DNA of 15,900 nucleotides. Source: Firmicutes bacterium UBA5227 (GTDB lineage: Bacteria > Bacillota > Clostridia > Tissierellales > Sedimentibacteraceae). Positions 1-7,173 of this stretch are shown one piece after another. The stretch lies in assembly GCA_002409285.1 (NCBI GenBank), contig DHUT01000007.1:16133-32032 (forward strand). Reading direction: 5' to 3'. How positions within the stretch are numbered: position 1 is the stretch's first letter; each line of letters opens with the position of its first letter. The notes below the pieces were generated by a model. That model saw only the letters and a program-made list of their open reading frames with translations, was not told the DNA's origin and made no database searches. A program made the translations under genes and the position numbers.

Positions 1-182
1 GAGCCTTTTGTATCTCCCGTTATTACGCCCGTAGGAGGAGCCTCACCATATCCCACATTGCCTGTATCAGTATGAATTTCCACAATTATGTCCTCCACGC
101 TGTTTACAGTCCTCAGAGCTGTCTTAAAGGGGGTTTTAAGTGGCACTGAAATTTCTCCTATTCTGATATCTGTAATCCTCAT
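1..182 (-). CDS. Dipeptide epimerase, N-terminal part (cut by window edge)
   Basis: The first 60 codons of an enolase-superfamily protein are visible; the rest lies left of the window. The N-terminus (MRITDIRIGEISVPLKTPFK, then a TALRTVNS stretch and VGYGEAPPT) is the capping-domain pattern of L-Ala-D/L-Glu epimerases (YkfB/YcjG group), which isomerise the dipeptide released from murein peptides so that it can be hydrolysed. The catalytic barrel with its Lys pair and metal ligands is outside the window, so substrate preference cannot be judged. The ATG at 180-182 is preceded by GGAGGAAGG, which fixes the start. It lies 79 bases downstream of the dipeptidase gene on the same strand and is probably co-transcribed with it. 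Family membership is likely; the exact dipeptide is inference from neighbours. Confidence 0.8.
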   Translation of the reverse strand, partial: MRITDIRIGEISVPLKTPFKTALRTVNSVEDIIVEIHTDTGNVGYGEAPPTGVITGDTKG

Positions 183-261
183 TTCCTTCCTCCGATGAAT
201 TATTTTTGTAGCTGAGCTCTTATCATGCTGCCATACTGAAAAAACTGAGCCTCATTAATCA

Positions 262-1635
262 TTAATTTGCAAGTTCCTTAATTGCCGCTGCCATAACCTG
301 TACGTTTTTCATCAGCGAATCAATTTCTATATATTCATCAGGCTTATGTTCAACCATCGGCTGACCCTTCATAATTGGTCCGAATGCAACTATGTTTTTC
401 ATAGCCTTTGCATAGGTTCCTCCTCCTATGGAAATTAATTCTGCCTTTTCTCCAAATTGTTCCTCATAAACTTTTTGGAGTTTTTTGATAAACTCTGTAT
501 CCGGTGAAACGTAGAGACTTTTCTTGTGCCTTAAATATACTTCTTCCAATTTCCCCAGTTTAATTTTTTCCTTGAAAGTATCTATGAAATCTTCAAGGGA
601 ATTTTTAACAGGATACCTGATGTTGATTTCCATGCTGATTTCATTTTCGCTGCCATTCATTGTACCCAGATTAAATATAAGCTTGCCGGATATATCATCT
701 TCTAAATAAATCCCCAGTTCTTTTCCATTTAAATCAGTACCTATATATTTATTGAAAAAATCAGTGAATTCCTTTAAATCTCCTGTAAAATCAAGCTCTC
801 CCAAAAATCTCATCAAGTATGTTACCGCATTTTTACCCTTTTCCGGTGTGCTCCCATGAGCCGATACACCATAAGATTTTATGATAATTGAATTTTCTTT
901 TTCTTCAACCTTTATTCCCTCAGATTTTTCCGCCGCTTTTTTAATTTGCTCCTTTTTATCTGCCGAAAGAGCAATTTCAGCTTCTGCATAATCAGGCACC
1001 ACATTTGCTGCAATTCCGCCCTTGATATATTTTAAAATCAAATCACCCTTCTGATTCAGTTTTCTTAAATACTTACCGGTAACAATCCCTTTTTCTCCGT
1101 TAATTATTGGATACTCAGCATCAGGAGTAAATCCTGCAACTGGAATTTCCTCACCTTTTTCCACATAATGCTTTACGCACAGGCTTCCGGTTTCCTCATT
1201 TAACCCAAAAATAATTCTAACTCTTCTTTTTAAGGGAATATTCAAATCTTTAATAGCCTTTAACGCATATAATGCACCGACAGTCGGTCCTTTATCGTCG
1301 GTAGTTCCTCTGCCGTAAATTTTTCCGTTGTGAATTTCAGCCCCATAGGGAGGGTATGTCCACCCGTCTCCTTCCGGAACAACATCTAAATGACCCAAAA
1401 CAGCAATCATTTCATCACCTGAACCATACTCTGCATAACCAATCATGTTATCAACATTGACTGTTTTAAATCCTAACTTTTCAGAAAGTTCCAGGCAATA
1501 CTTTAAAGCTTCATTTACTCCCTGGCCAAAAGGCATGTCTCCTTCAGGTTGTTCCTCAACACTTTTTATTTTGACACACCCCTGTATGCTTCTGATTATT
1601 TCATCCTTCATACTTAATACTTTTTCATCAATCAT
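262..1635 (-). CDS. pepV: PepV/Sapep-type M20 dipeptidase
   Basis: This is a 457-residue M20 metallopeptidase of the PepV/Sapep group, cytosolic enzymes that cleave a broad range of dipeptides using two metal ions. Expected ligands are all present: GHLDVVP at 81-87 (H82, with D84 next to the site), the bridging Asp in GRGTTDDKGP (D113), the catalytic and ligand Glu pair in NEETG (E147, E148), D172 in TPDAEYP and a C-terminal His in VEHKPDEY (H430). Length matches the family and there is no signal peptide. The ATG has AGGAGTG just upstream, and a sigma-A promoter lies at 1674-1702. The dipeptide epimerase follows it, so one can infer a route in which epimerised or imported dipeptides are hydrolysed to amino acids. 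The enzyme class is secure; the natural substrate is not. Confidence 0.93.
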   Translation of the reverse strand: MIDEKVLSMKDEIIRSIQGCVKIKSVEEQPEGDMPFGQGVNEALKYCLELSEKLGFKTVNVDNMIGYAEYGSGDEMIAVLGHLDVVPEGDGWTYPPYGAEIHNGKIYGRGTTDDKGPTVGALYALKAIKDLNIPLKRRVRIIFGLNEETGSLCVKHYVEKGEEIPVAGFTPDAEYPIINGEKGIVTGKYLRKLNQKGDLILKYIKGGIAANVVPDYAEAEIALSADKKEQIKKAAEKSEGIKVEEKENSIIIKSYGVSAHGSTPEKGKNAVTYLMRFLGELDFTGDLKEFTDFFNKYIGTDLNGKELGIYLEDDISGKLIFNLGTMNGSENEISMEINIRYPVKNSLEDFIDTFKEKIKLGKLEEVYLRHKKSLYVSPDTEFIKKLQKVYEEQFGEKAELISIGGGTYAKAMKNIVAFGPIMKGQPMVEHKPDEYIEIDSLMKNVQVMAAAIKELAN

Positions 1636-1673
1636 TATATCACTCCTGCCTCACATATTATCATTTATATAAT

Positions 1674-1702
1674 CTTATATACTAAAATCATCCAAATGAC
1701 AA
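1674..1702 (-). promoter_or_regulatory. Sigma-A promoter for the dipeptidase/epimerase unit
   Basis: On the minus strand TTGTCA (1697-1702) and TATAAG (1674-1679) are separated by exactly 17 bases, each one base off consensus. The predicted start of transcription is about 30 bases upstream of the dipeptidase ATG. This suggests the dipeptidase can be transcribed independently of the upstream hydrolase and permease. Confidence 0.65.
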
Positions 1703-1740
1703 TAGTTTTATTAGTAGTTGTAACTGTAAATTTAACATTA

Positions 1741-1781
1741 TTAATAGACAAGACTGCGAATTCGCAGTCATTGCCTATTAA
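1741..1781. repeat. Long inverted repeat between hydrolase and dipeptidase genes
   Basis: The core GACTGCGAATTCGCAGTC (1752-1769) is a perfect 18-base palindrome. Outer arms TTAATAG.CAA extend it to about 20 paired bases per side with one mismatch and one bulge. It lies 15 bases beyond the hydrolase stop on the minus strand and upstream of the dipeptidase promoter. There is no following T-run, so it is not a standard terminator. It could weaken read-through, protect a 3' end, or bind a dimeric regulator. Confidence 0.6.
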
Positions 1782-1796
1782 CAAAACTTAATTACC

Positions 1797-2567
1797 TTAT
1801 AGCATATCTTCATATACAAGCTTGGAAATCTTCCCTATAATCTCCCGACCTTCTTTATTTGATTCAGTCTGATTAGTCAGTACACATATTATATATTCCC
1901 TATCCGGCAAATATACTATTCCTCCGTCATGCTCCAGGCAGTCCAAATCTCCTGTCTTATGAGCAATGACAACTTCTTCCGGCAAATATAAATCGAGCCT
2001 GCCTCGCACCTGCTGCCTTTTCAAAATATTTAACATTAACCGGCTGAATTTTGAATTAATATTCTGACCCTTATAGATAAGTTCAAGAATGTGTGCAAAA
2101 TCTTCAGCTGTTATCAGGTTTTCTTTCCCTTCCTTTGCAGCCTGCGAGTCCATCATTTTCCTTTGAAGTTTCGTATTACTAAGTCCAAGATTTCTTATTG
2201 CGGTATTTATGTTATCCATACCCAATAAATCTATTAAAATATTTGTTGCCATATTATCACTTACAATAATCATCAACGTACATATTTCTTCCAATGTAAA
2301 TTTATGACCCGGATTTAATTCCTTAAGTATCCCATCGCCACCTGTTTTCATTTCTTCACTTATTTCAATAACATCATTTAACCTATAAACGCCTTCGTTA
2401 ACCTTATTGAACAGCTCTGACATTATTGAAAGCTTAATGGTACTTGCCGATGGAAACACTAAGTCTTCATTGATTTTTATTGTATCATTGTTTGCTAAGT
2501 CTTTTATGACTACAGCTATATTTCCTTTTTGACCGCTTATGAATTTTCTTATTTTTTCTTCTGACAT
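1797..2567 (-). CDS. Class A beta-lactamase-fold serine hydrolase, no signal peptide
   Basis: This 256-residue protein has the fold motifs of class A serine beta-lactamases and relatives: SxxK as STIK at 42-45, SDN at 103-105 and KTG at 204-206. It differs from a real beta-lactamase in two ways. There is no signal peptide or lipobox, so it looks cytosolic. In the omega-loop region, where relatives carry a D-x-E pattern with the deacylating Glu, it reads MMDSQ at 138-142, apparently Gln instead of Glu. The open frame extends to about 2624, but the ATG at 2565-2567 is preferred because AAGAAGG precedes it and it starts 14 bases after the permease stop. Position in a dipeptide-use cluster argues for a peptidase or amidase role on small peptides rather than antibiotic resistance; that is inference. 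Confidence 0.8.
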   Translation of the reverse strand: MSEEKIRKFISGQKGNIAVVIKDLANNDTIKINEDLVFPSASTIKLSIMSELFNKVNEGVYRLNDVIEISEEMKTGGDGILKELNPGHKFTLEEICTLMIIVSDNMATNILIDLLGMDNINTAIRNLGLSNTKLQRKMMDSQAAKEGKENLITAEDFAHILELIYKGQNINSKFSRLMLNILKRQQVRGRLDLYLPEEVVIAHKTGDLDCLEHDGGIVYLPDREYIICVLTNQTESNKEGREIIGKISKLVYEDML

Positions 2568-2581
2568 ATTAACCTTCTTTA

Positions 2582-3877
2582 CTAAGCAAATGCAGCTCTT
2601 ATTAGCACAAGAACCGTGGAGCATACCGTAACAATGACTCCATACTTAACTAAATTCTTCATATCCTTGGATCTTGCCAGACCCATCTGACCTATCATAT
2701 CAGCCTCCGGGTAAGCAAATGACGTGATTTGTCCTGAAACCAACAATATCAGAGCCCACAGCGAAGGTGACACTCCTATGCTCTGAAGAGCAGGTCTGAA
2801 CATATTATCCATTACAATGTTATCCGCTGTCGCAGCTCCTCCGACGCCGAAGATTCCTGTCAAGGTAGCTACAAATGAGAAGATAACCTTATTTTGAGAT
2901 TCCAATAATGGTTTTAAATATGAAACTAAAGCTTCAAAAGCTCCTGCTTCTGCCACAAAATTAATAAACGGATTAAACAGCACAAACATTATGAACAGCC
3001 ACATCATCCTTGATGCCCCTTTAATAAACGTATCCACCAGATCGTTAGGATGAAGTTTTCCTGCCAGACCTGTAATAACGGCAGCTACAGTTATAACCAG
3101 TATAGCATATGATGATCCGCTTTGAAGGGTTATACCATATACAATCAAAGCAAGCATTGATAATCCAAAAGCCAGAGCCGCTCTTTTTACTTCCTTTCCC
3201 GCAACATATTCGCCCTCAGGCTTTTCAGTGCTTTCATAAGCATACACTCCCAGAGTTCTTTTCTGAATTCTGTTTGCCATGATAAAGGTTATTATCAAAA
3301 CAAGCACACCTAACGGGATTCCGGCTGCCATCAAGTACTGGGCATAGGTTAAATTTGTAAGACCCATTATCGTGACAACCTGAGGAGTGTACGGTCCAAG
3401 AAACATTCCTGTCAATCCGGCGCCCATAAATACAACCGCAACAGTGGACGGTGTAATTCCTATTGTGGCAACCAAGGGTATTATGATAGGAGCGATGATT
3501 GCGTTTGCACCTGCCAGAGTTCCAAGCAGAGAAACGAGAATCGTTGAACTTATCATTGTTGTTACTATTGCCTTCTTCTCACTGTCAACTCCAATTTTTT
3601 TTACAAGGCTCATAACCAGGTATTCCGCAACACCTGTCTTCTGTAAAACAGCTCCAAGCCCTGAACCCAACATTATGATAAATCCTATCATGCCTAAAAA
3701 CGAACCAAGAGAGTCTGCCAGTACACCTCCAAACGATGAAAATGGCTGTTTTGTAATAATGGCACTTAAAACAACGCAGATGACAACATTTAGCACAGGG
3801 TTTAAGTCCTTAAATGATAAAACAATGTAAATAATTAATGGTACTAAAGCAAAAATTGGTGATAAATTAAATAACAT
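2582..3877 (-). CDS. Na+/H+ antiporter-like (ion-transporter superfamily) permease
   Basis: This 431-residue, very hydrophobic protein has roughly eleven or twelve membrane segments in two halves separated by a charged cytosolic loop (about residues 210-235). Gly/Ala-rich re-entrant stretches, LLGTLAGANAIIAP in the first half and GVGGAATADNI in the second, resemble the NhaC-type and related ion-transporter superfamily carriers. The ATG at 3875-3877 is chosen because AAGGAGGGAG lies just before it; an upstream in-frame start would place that ribosome site inside the gene. The hydrolase gene follows after 14 bases, so the two are almost certainly co-transcribed. With dipeptidase and epimerase downstream, import of a dipeptide or amino acid coupled to H+ or Na+ is plausible, but the substrate cannot be read from the sequence. 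Confidence 0.75.
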   Translation of the reverse strand: MLFNLSPIFALVPLIIYIVLSFKDLNPVLNVVICVVLSAIITKQPFSSFGGVLADSLGSFLGMIGFIIMLGSGLGAVLQKTGVAEYLVMSLVKKIGVDSEKKAIVTTMISSTILVSLLGTLAGANAIIAPIIIPLVATIGITPSTVAVVFMGAGLTGMFLGPYTPQVVTIMGLTNLTYAQYLMAAGIPLGVLVLIITFIMANRIQKRTLGVYAYESTEKPEGEYVAGKEVKRAALAFGLSMLALIVYGITLQSGSSYAILVITVAAVITGLAGKLHPNDLVDTFIKGASRMMWLFIMFVLFNPFINFVAEAGAFEALVSYLKPLLESQNKVIFSFVATLTGIFGVGGAATADNIVMDNMFRPALQSIGVSPSLWALILLVSGQITSFAYPEADMIGQMGLARSKDMKNLVKYGVIVTVCSTVLVLIRAAFA

Positions 3878-3932
3878 AACTCCCTCCTTAAATAAATAGG
3901 TATTTTTATACATTTTTTTGATATACCTTTAT

Positions 3933-3955
3933 TTACCGCATACAATCACCTCCCT
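3933..3955 (-). promoter_or_regulatory. Strong ribosome site with a two-codon frame upstream of the permease
   Basis: On the minus strand AGGGAGGTGATT (3944-3955), a near-perfect match to the anti-Shine-Dalgarno sequence, is followed at ideal spacing by ATG CGG TAA, a two-codon frame. The permease ATG is about 60 bases further on. An imperfect inverted repeat (3890-3903 with 3923-3934) lies between the two. It may be a minimal leader cistron, the stump of a lost gene, or chance. Confidence 0.4.
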
Positions 3956-3971
3956 ATACTATTGGAATTAA

Positions 3972-4012
3972 AAAACCCAGCAAAAAACAAGTGATGTTTT
4001 TTGCTGGGTTTT
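3972..4012. terminator. Strong, probably bidirectional, intrinsic terminator
   Basis: An 18-bp perfect stem (3972-3989 with 3995-4012, core AACCCAGC/GCTGGGTT) closes a 5-base loop. It is flanked by A-runs on one side and T-runs on the other. On the minus strand it ends in TTTTTT and stops transcription of the DUF3870 gene before the permease cluster. Confidence 0.9.
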
Positions 4013-4055
4013 ATTTACTGCGACATAGTTTTACTAAATCAAATAAACAAAGCAG

Positions 4056-4376
4056 CTACATATAAAATTTACTTTTTACATCCTGATATTTCTTTAAAGC
4101 ATCCTTGTAAGATACTATGACAGCTTTTTGAGATGTTCCGTGATAACGCCTTTTTATTTCCTTCTCTAATTCATCAAATTCTGTAACATCTTTTCCTTTA
4201 AACAGCTTTTTGATAAAATCTTCTGTTATATTAATCGTATGAGTACATCCCACATCAACTATTTTATCCGTATCCACATCGATTTCATACGCTATATAAA
4301 ACGAATTATATATTGCTGTAATGGCATTATCCATATTAGTTCTGGATTCGCCTATTATATAGACCGTCTCCTTCAT
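4056..4376 (-). CDS. DUF3870 domain protein
   Basis: The 106-residue protein matches the DUF3870 (PF12986) pattern along its whole length: VYIIGESRTN at 5-14, an IYNSFYIAYEID strand, a VDVGCTHTINIT stretch, FIKKLFKGKD, and the C-terminal RRYHGTSQKA signature followed by a Lys/Tyr-rich helix. The family has no established biochemical role that I can cite. There is no signal peptide or membrane segment, so it should be cytosolic. The ribosome site is weak (TGGTGG), yet the promoter at 4426-4453 is strong and a strong terminator follows, so it forms its own transcription unit between the surface peptidase and the permease. Family assignment is confident; function is unknown. Confidence 0.85.
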   Translation of the reverse strand: MKETVYIIGESRTNMDNAITAIYNSFYIAYEIDVDTDKIVDVGCTHTINITEDFIKKLFKGKDVTEFDELEKEIKRRYHGTSQKAVIVSYKDALKKYQDVKSKFYM

Positions 4377-4398
4377 TAAACCACCAGACTTTGAATGA

Positions 4399-4428
4399 AA
4401 TCATTTTCTTTTTCTTTTCAAAATGATT
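4399..4428. repeat. Inverted repeat overlapping the DUF3870 promoter -10
   Basis: AATCATTTT (4399-4407) and AAAATGATT (4420-4428) form a perfect 9-bp inverted repeat with a 12-base pyrimidine-rich spacer. The right arm overlaps the -10 hexamer at 4426-4431. The placement is that of an operator which would block the promoter, but AT-rich repeats of this size can arise by chance. Confidence 0.4.
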
Positions 4429-4453
4429 ATATCACCTTTCCTGAAAATTTCAA
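4426..4453 (-). promoter_or_regulatory. Extended -10 sigma-A promoter for DUF3870
   Basis: On the minus strand TTGAAA (4448-4453), a 16-base spacer and a perfect TATAAT (4426-4431) are seen. TG lies one base upstream of the -10 (TGATATAAT), an extended -10 element. The DUF3870 start codon is about 45 bases downstream of the predicted transcription start. Confidence 0.7.
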
Positions 4454-4499
4454 GGGAATTTTGTCATCAAAATATGGAAATATAATCCATGCCCTCTGG

Positions 4500-6785
4500 C
4501 TATCTGTCCGAAGCTTCTGCTGTTGCCACATATACATAACCGGTATCGGTTACTATATACACTGTTAAATCAGGATTATTTATAACATCTGGCTCAAATG
4601 TAAGCGAATTCTTGCCTTCTTCATCTTCAGCAAAATAACTGAAGGTTTTACCGTTATCCACAGTATAAATTATATTGCCGCCAAAATTTGCTACATCAAT
4701 ATTTGTAGTGCCATAATACACTTCATATTCACCCGGAGTTTCTGTTTCCCGCAATTCAGCTTCCACTCTCTTTGTATGCCCAAATCCTGCATTTTTTTCC
4801 TTGTCGTGAACTATATAGGCAGTCCTGTTTGACCAGGCTTCCTTAAATTGTTCAAGTTTGTAGTGCCTTTCTACTGTACCATTTTCTGGAGCATATGGGT
4901 CATTTACAATTACATATTCTACTCCATTTTTTGATTCAAAACCTGTTACCACAAATAAGTGTCCTCCTGTTGTTCCGGGAGCTCCCTCTATGTATGGATA
5001 ATCTTGATTCTTCGGATCATTTGTGTATTTAACACTTACGCCTACAGGATATCCTTTCGCTATTTCTCTTTTTAGTCCCTCCACGGTTGTGTAATCCACA
5101 TACGCCTTATATCCGTAACTTCCCGCAGATGCCATGGTAATTGCCCAGTTACCAAAACCATAATTAAAGTCATAATTATTTTGAGCAACTTCTTCAGGTA
5201 TTAAATCCTCACCCATCCTGTTAAGCATCATTGTTAATGAAGTAGGGCTGCATATGGAGCTGGCTATTCTTGGGTCTCTCTGCATCTGAGAAATACGTGG
5301 TGTTGGTACTACCTTGTTTAAATCACTTACATCTTCATTGTCACCGAATTTCTTTTCAATATATTGGTCGGGCAATGTGTTTTTAAGAGTTCCGTGCAAA
5401 TATCTTACCGTAGGTGTAACCGACGGATCCTCAGAATAGAGAATTGCCTTTAATTGTACCTTTTCTCCTGTTTCCCCATTACTCCCCTTAATCATCAGTT
5501 CATCAACCGATATCTCTGCCAATTCATCTTCCGTACTATATGAACATCTTTCGATAAACGGTCCCCATTCTCCCCATGAAAGCCAGTCTGTCCATGTCTG
5601 CACCTTCTGAGAATCTTCATCAAAATGATTTACCAAAACCCTTGCCTGAATTTCCACATATGTTCCCTCCGGAGCATCGCTATTCCAGGATACAACCATG
5701 TATTCAAAATTTGGGACATCAATTATTTGTGATATATATTCTCCATGTGATGGATACTCCCCATTTTGTTTCTTTAATATCAGAGCCCCATCTCCAATTT
5801 CTCCGGATAATTTTACATCATTAAATTCTATCCCTGTTTCAAACTCTTCATAAGTTCCTATTTCAAATTCATTTCCATAAGACTTAATAGCATCAGATTT
5901 ATTATCAGACTCTTTTTCCCCTGTTTCATCTGCTATCTGTAAATTTTTGCGAATATCTATAATATTGTCAATATTAGAATTCTCTGTCATCTTAATAGAA
6001 TTTTCACCTCCGCCTCGTATTAAAACTCTTCCTGTGACTGTCACATCTTCAAGGATTACCTCTCCATCTCCTACTCCGTCGCCGATTATTAAGTCACCAT
6101 TAACAGTTAAATTTTTTAATGTCACACCCGCAGCATTTATCATAACATTTCCGTTAAAATCATCGGTATAAGTTCCCGGTAATTTTATGTAATTTTTAAT
6201 TAGATTATCCATAACCTGTGCAAATTCAGCCCTGGTTATATACCCCTTTGGATTGAGTCTGTCACCTGAGCCTGAGATATACCCGGCGTTTATCAGCGAA
6301 GAAATACCTTCAACTGCCCAATCGCTGACTAAATTACCATCTGGAAATCTTTCTAAAACATTATTTTCCCCACCGGATAAATTAAATGCTCTGAAAAGCA
6401 CAACAAATGCCTCTTCCCTGGTAATATTACTGTTCGGATTAAGTCTGTCCCCATTTCCGGTAAATGTTTGCATTGCTACAGCTTTTGCCATCTCATCATA
6501 AAACCATGAATCATTCGGAACATCTGTATAACTATCCAGGCTTGCCGTCTGGAATGCTCCAAATGCACGATTAACTACAGCCGCCATTTCTGCCCTTGTT
6601 AAATTAGAGTTCGGTTTTAAACTTCCGTTATAACCTGATAAAAGACCATTATTCGCCGCATTCTCAAGAGCAGCCGTAGACCAGTCATCCGGCATATCGG
6701 AAAACTCAGTGCTGTAAGCGTTTGCCGGGATCATAGTAAAAACCAGCAAAAAAGATAAAATTAAAGCTGTTATTCTTTTTTTCAT
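4500..6785 (-). CDS. Secreted SLH-anchored C39-family cysteine peptidase
   Basis: This is a 761-residue surface protein. Residues 1-23 are a signal peptide (KKR, hydrophobic core, ANA cleavage). Three SLH repeats at about 25-75, 85-135 and 145-195 carry the LTRAE, ITREE and ITRAE signatures and should bind secondary cell-wall polymer. Residues 210-275 form a short-repeat, beta-helix-like stretch (LKNLTVNGDLIIGDG). Residues 310-470 form a Trp-rich beta domain of unknown type. Residues 495-660 are a C39-like (PF13529) papain-fold peptidase with Cys in SSICSPTSL (C512), His in GGHLFVV (H609) and Asp in VNDPY (D629). The last about 90 residues look like another beta domain. The start has AGGAGGAG upstream, and the gene is flanked by its own promoter and another unit's terminator. 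A role in cell-wall or extracellular peptide processing is inferred; the target is unknown. Confidence 0.88.
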   Translation of the reverse strand: MKKRITALILSFLLVFTMIPANAYSTEFSDMPDDWSTAALENAANNGLLSGYNGSLKPNSNLTRAEMAAVVNRAFGAFQTASLDSYTDVPNDSWFYDEMAKAVAMQTFTGNGDRLNPNSNITREEAFVVLFRAFNLSGGENNVLERFPDGNLVSDWAVEGISSLINAGYISGSGDRLNPKGYITRAEFAQVMDNLIKNYIKLPGTYTDDFNGNVMINAAGVTLKNLTVNGDLIIGDGVGDGEVILEDVTVTGRVLIRGGGENSIKMTENSNIDNIIDIRKNLQIADETGEKESDNKSDAIKSYGNEFEIGTYEEFETGIEFNDVKLSGEIGDGALILKKQNGEYPSHGEYISQIIDVPNFEYMVVSWNSDAPEGTYVEIQARVLVNHFDEDSQKVQTWTDWLSWGEWGPFIERCSYSTEDELAEISVDELMIKGSNGETGEKVQLKAILYSEDPSVTPTVRYLHGTLKNTLPDQYIEKKFGDNEDVSDLNKVVPTPRISQMQRDPRIASSICSPTSLTMMLNRMGEDLIPEEVAQNNYDFNYGFGNWAITMASAGSYGYKAYVDYTTVEGLKREIAKGYPVGVSVKYTNDPKNQDYPYIEGAPGTTGGHLFVVTGFESKNGVEYVIVNDPYAPENGTVERHYKLEQFKEAWSNRTAYIVHDKEKNAGFGHTKRVEAELRETETPGEYEVYYGTTNIDVANFGGNIIYTVDNGKTFSYFAEDEEGKNSLTFEPDVINNPDLTVYIVTDTGYVYVATAEASDR

Positions 6786-6818
6786 AACTCCTCCTGTTTA
6801 ATTATTGAAATATATGTT

Positions 6819-6847
6819 AGTATATCCTATATTTGATTCCATGTAAA
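6819..6847 (-). promoter_or_regulatory. Sigma-A promoter for the SLH-C39 peptidase
   Basis: TTTACA (6842-6847) and TATACT (6819-6824) on the minus strand are 17 bases apart, giving a start of transcription about 25-30 bases before the ATG. It sits just downstream of the copper operon terminator, making the peptidase gene an independent unit. Confidence 0.7.
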
Positions 6848-6875
6848 CATATAAAATCAAAAATCATAATAAAAC

Positions 6876-6910
6876 AGCAGGCAGTCCGCACAACCTGCGG
6901 ACTGCCTGCT
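6876..6910 (-). terminator. Intrinsic terminator of the csoR-copA operon
   Basis: A perfect 15-bp GC-rich stem (AGCAGGCAGTCCGCA with its complement) and a 5-base loop lie 32 bases after the copA stop. On the minus strand a short T-rich tail (TGTTTTATTAT) follows, so termination is expected in that direction. Confidence 0.85.
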
Positions 6911-6942
6911 TAAAACCAACTTAAAGCTAACATAACTTCCAA

Positions 6943-7173
6943 TTATTTTATTTCCGTAACCTCATAGCCTGCATCTGCCACAACTTTTGATAAAACTTCA
7001 TCGCTTACATCATTTTTTAAAGTAACCTCTGCTGTGCTGCCTTCCAGGTCTACAACCGCATTTTTAACACCATCCACCGACTTTAATGCTTTTTCAACCG
7101 CTGCCTTGCAATGTCCGCAGCTCATTCCTTCAATCTTTAAAACCTTCTTCTTATCATTCTTAAAAAAACTCAT
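6943..7173 (-). CDS. Possible internal start giving a free CopZ-like copper chaperone
   Basis: Within the copA frame an ATG at 7171-7173 is preceded by GGAGG (7181-7185) with an ideal 7-base gap. Initiation there would yield a 76-residue protein starting MSFFKNDKK. It would consist of a single heavy-metal-associated domain with the MSCGHC Cu(I) site, the size and make-up of a CopZ chaperone. The linker just before it is Asn/Gly-rich, as expected of translated spacer. It may be a genuine second product or the relic of a once separate copZ fused to copA by loss of the stop codon. Only expression data can tell. Confidence 0.5.
   Translation of the reverse strand: MSFFKNDKKKVLKIEGMSCGHCKAAVEKALKSVDGVKNAVVDLEGSTAEVTLKNDVSDEVLSKVVADAGYEVTEIK

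Noticed and set aside
1797..2567. Calling the hydrolase an antibiotic-resistance beta-lactamase
   Set aside because: There is no signal peptide, the general-base Glu seems absent and the neighbours are dipeptide-use genes.
3387..3830. A 147-codon open frame on the plus strand opposite the permease
   Set aside because: It is the mirror frame of a membrane-protein gene with clear start and ribosome site on the minus strand; no start signal supports it.
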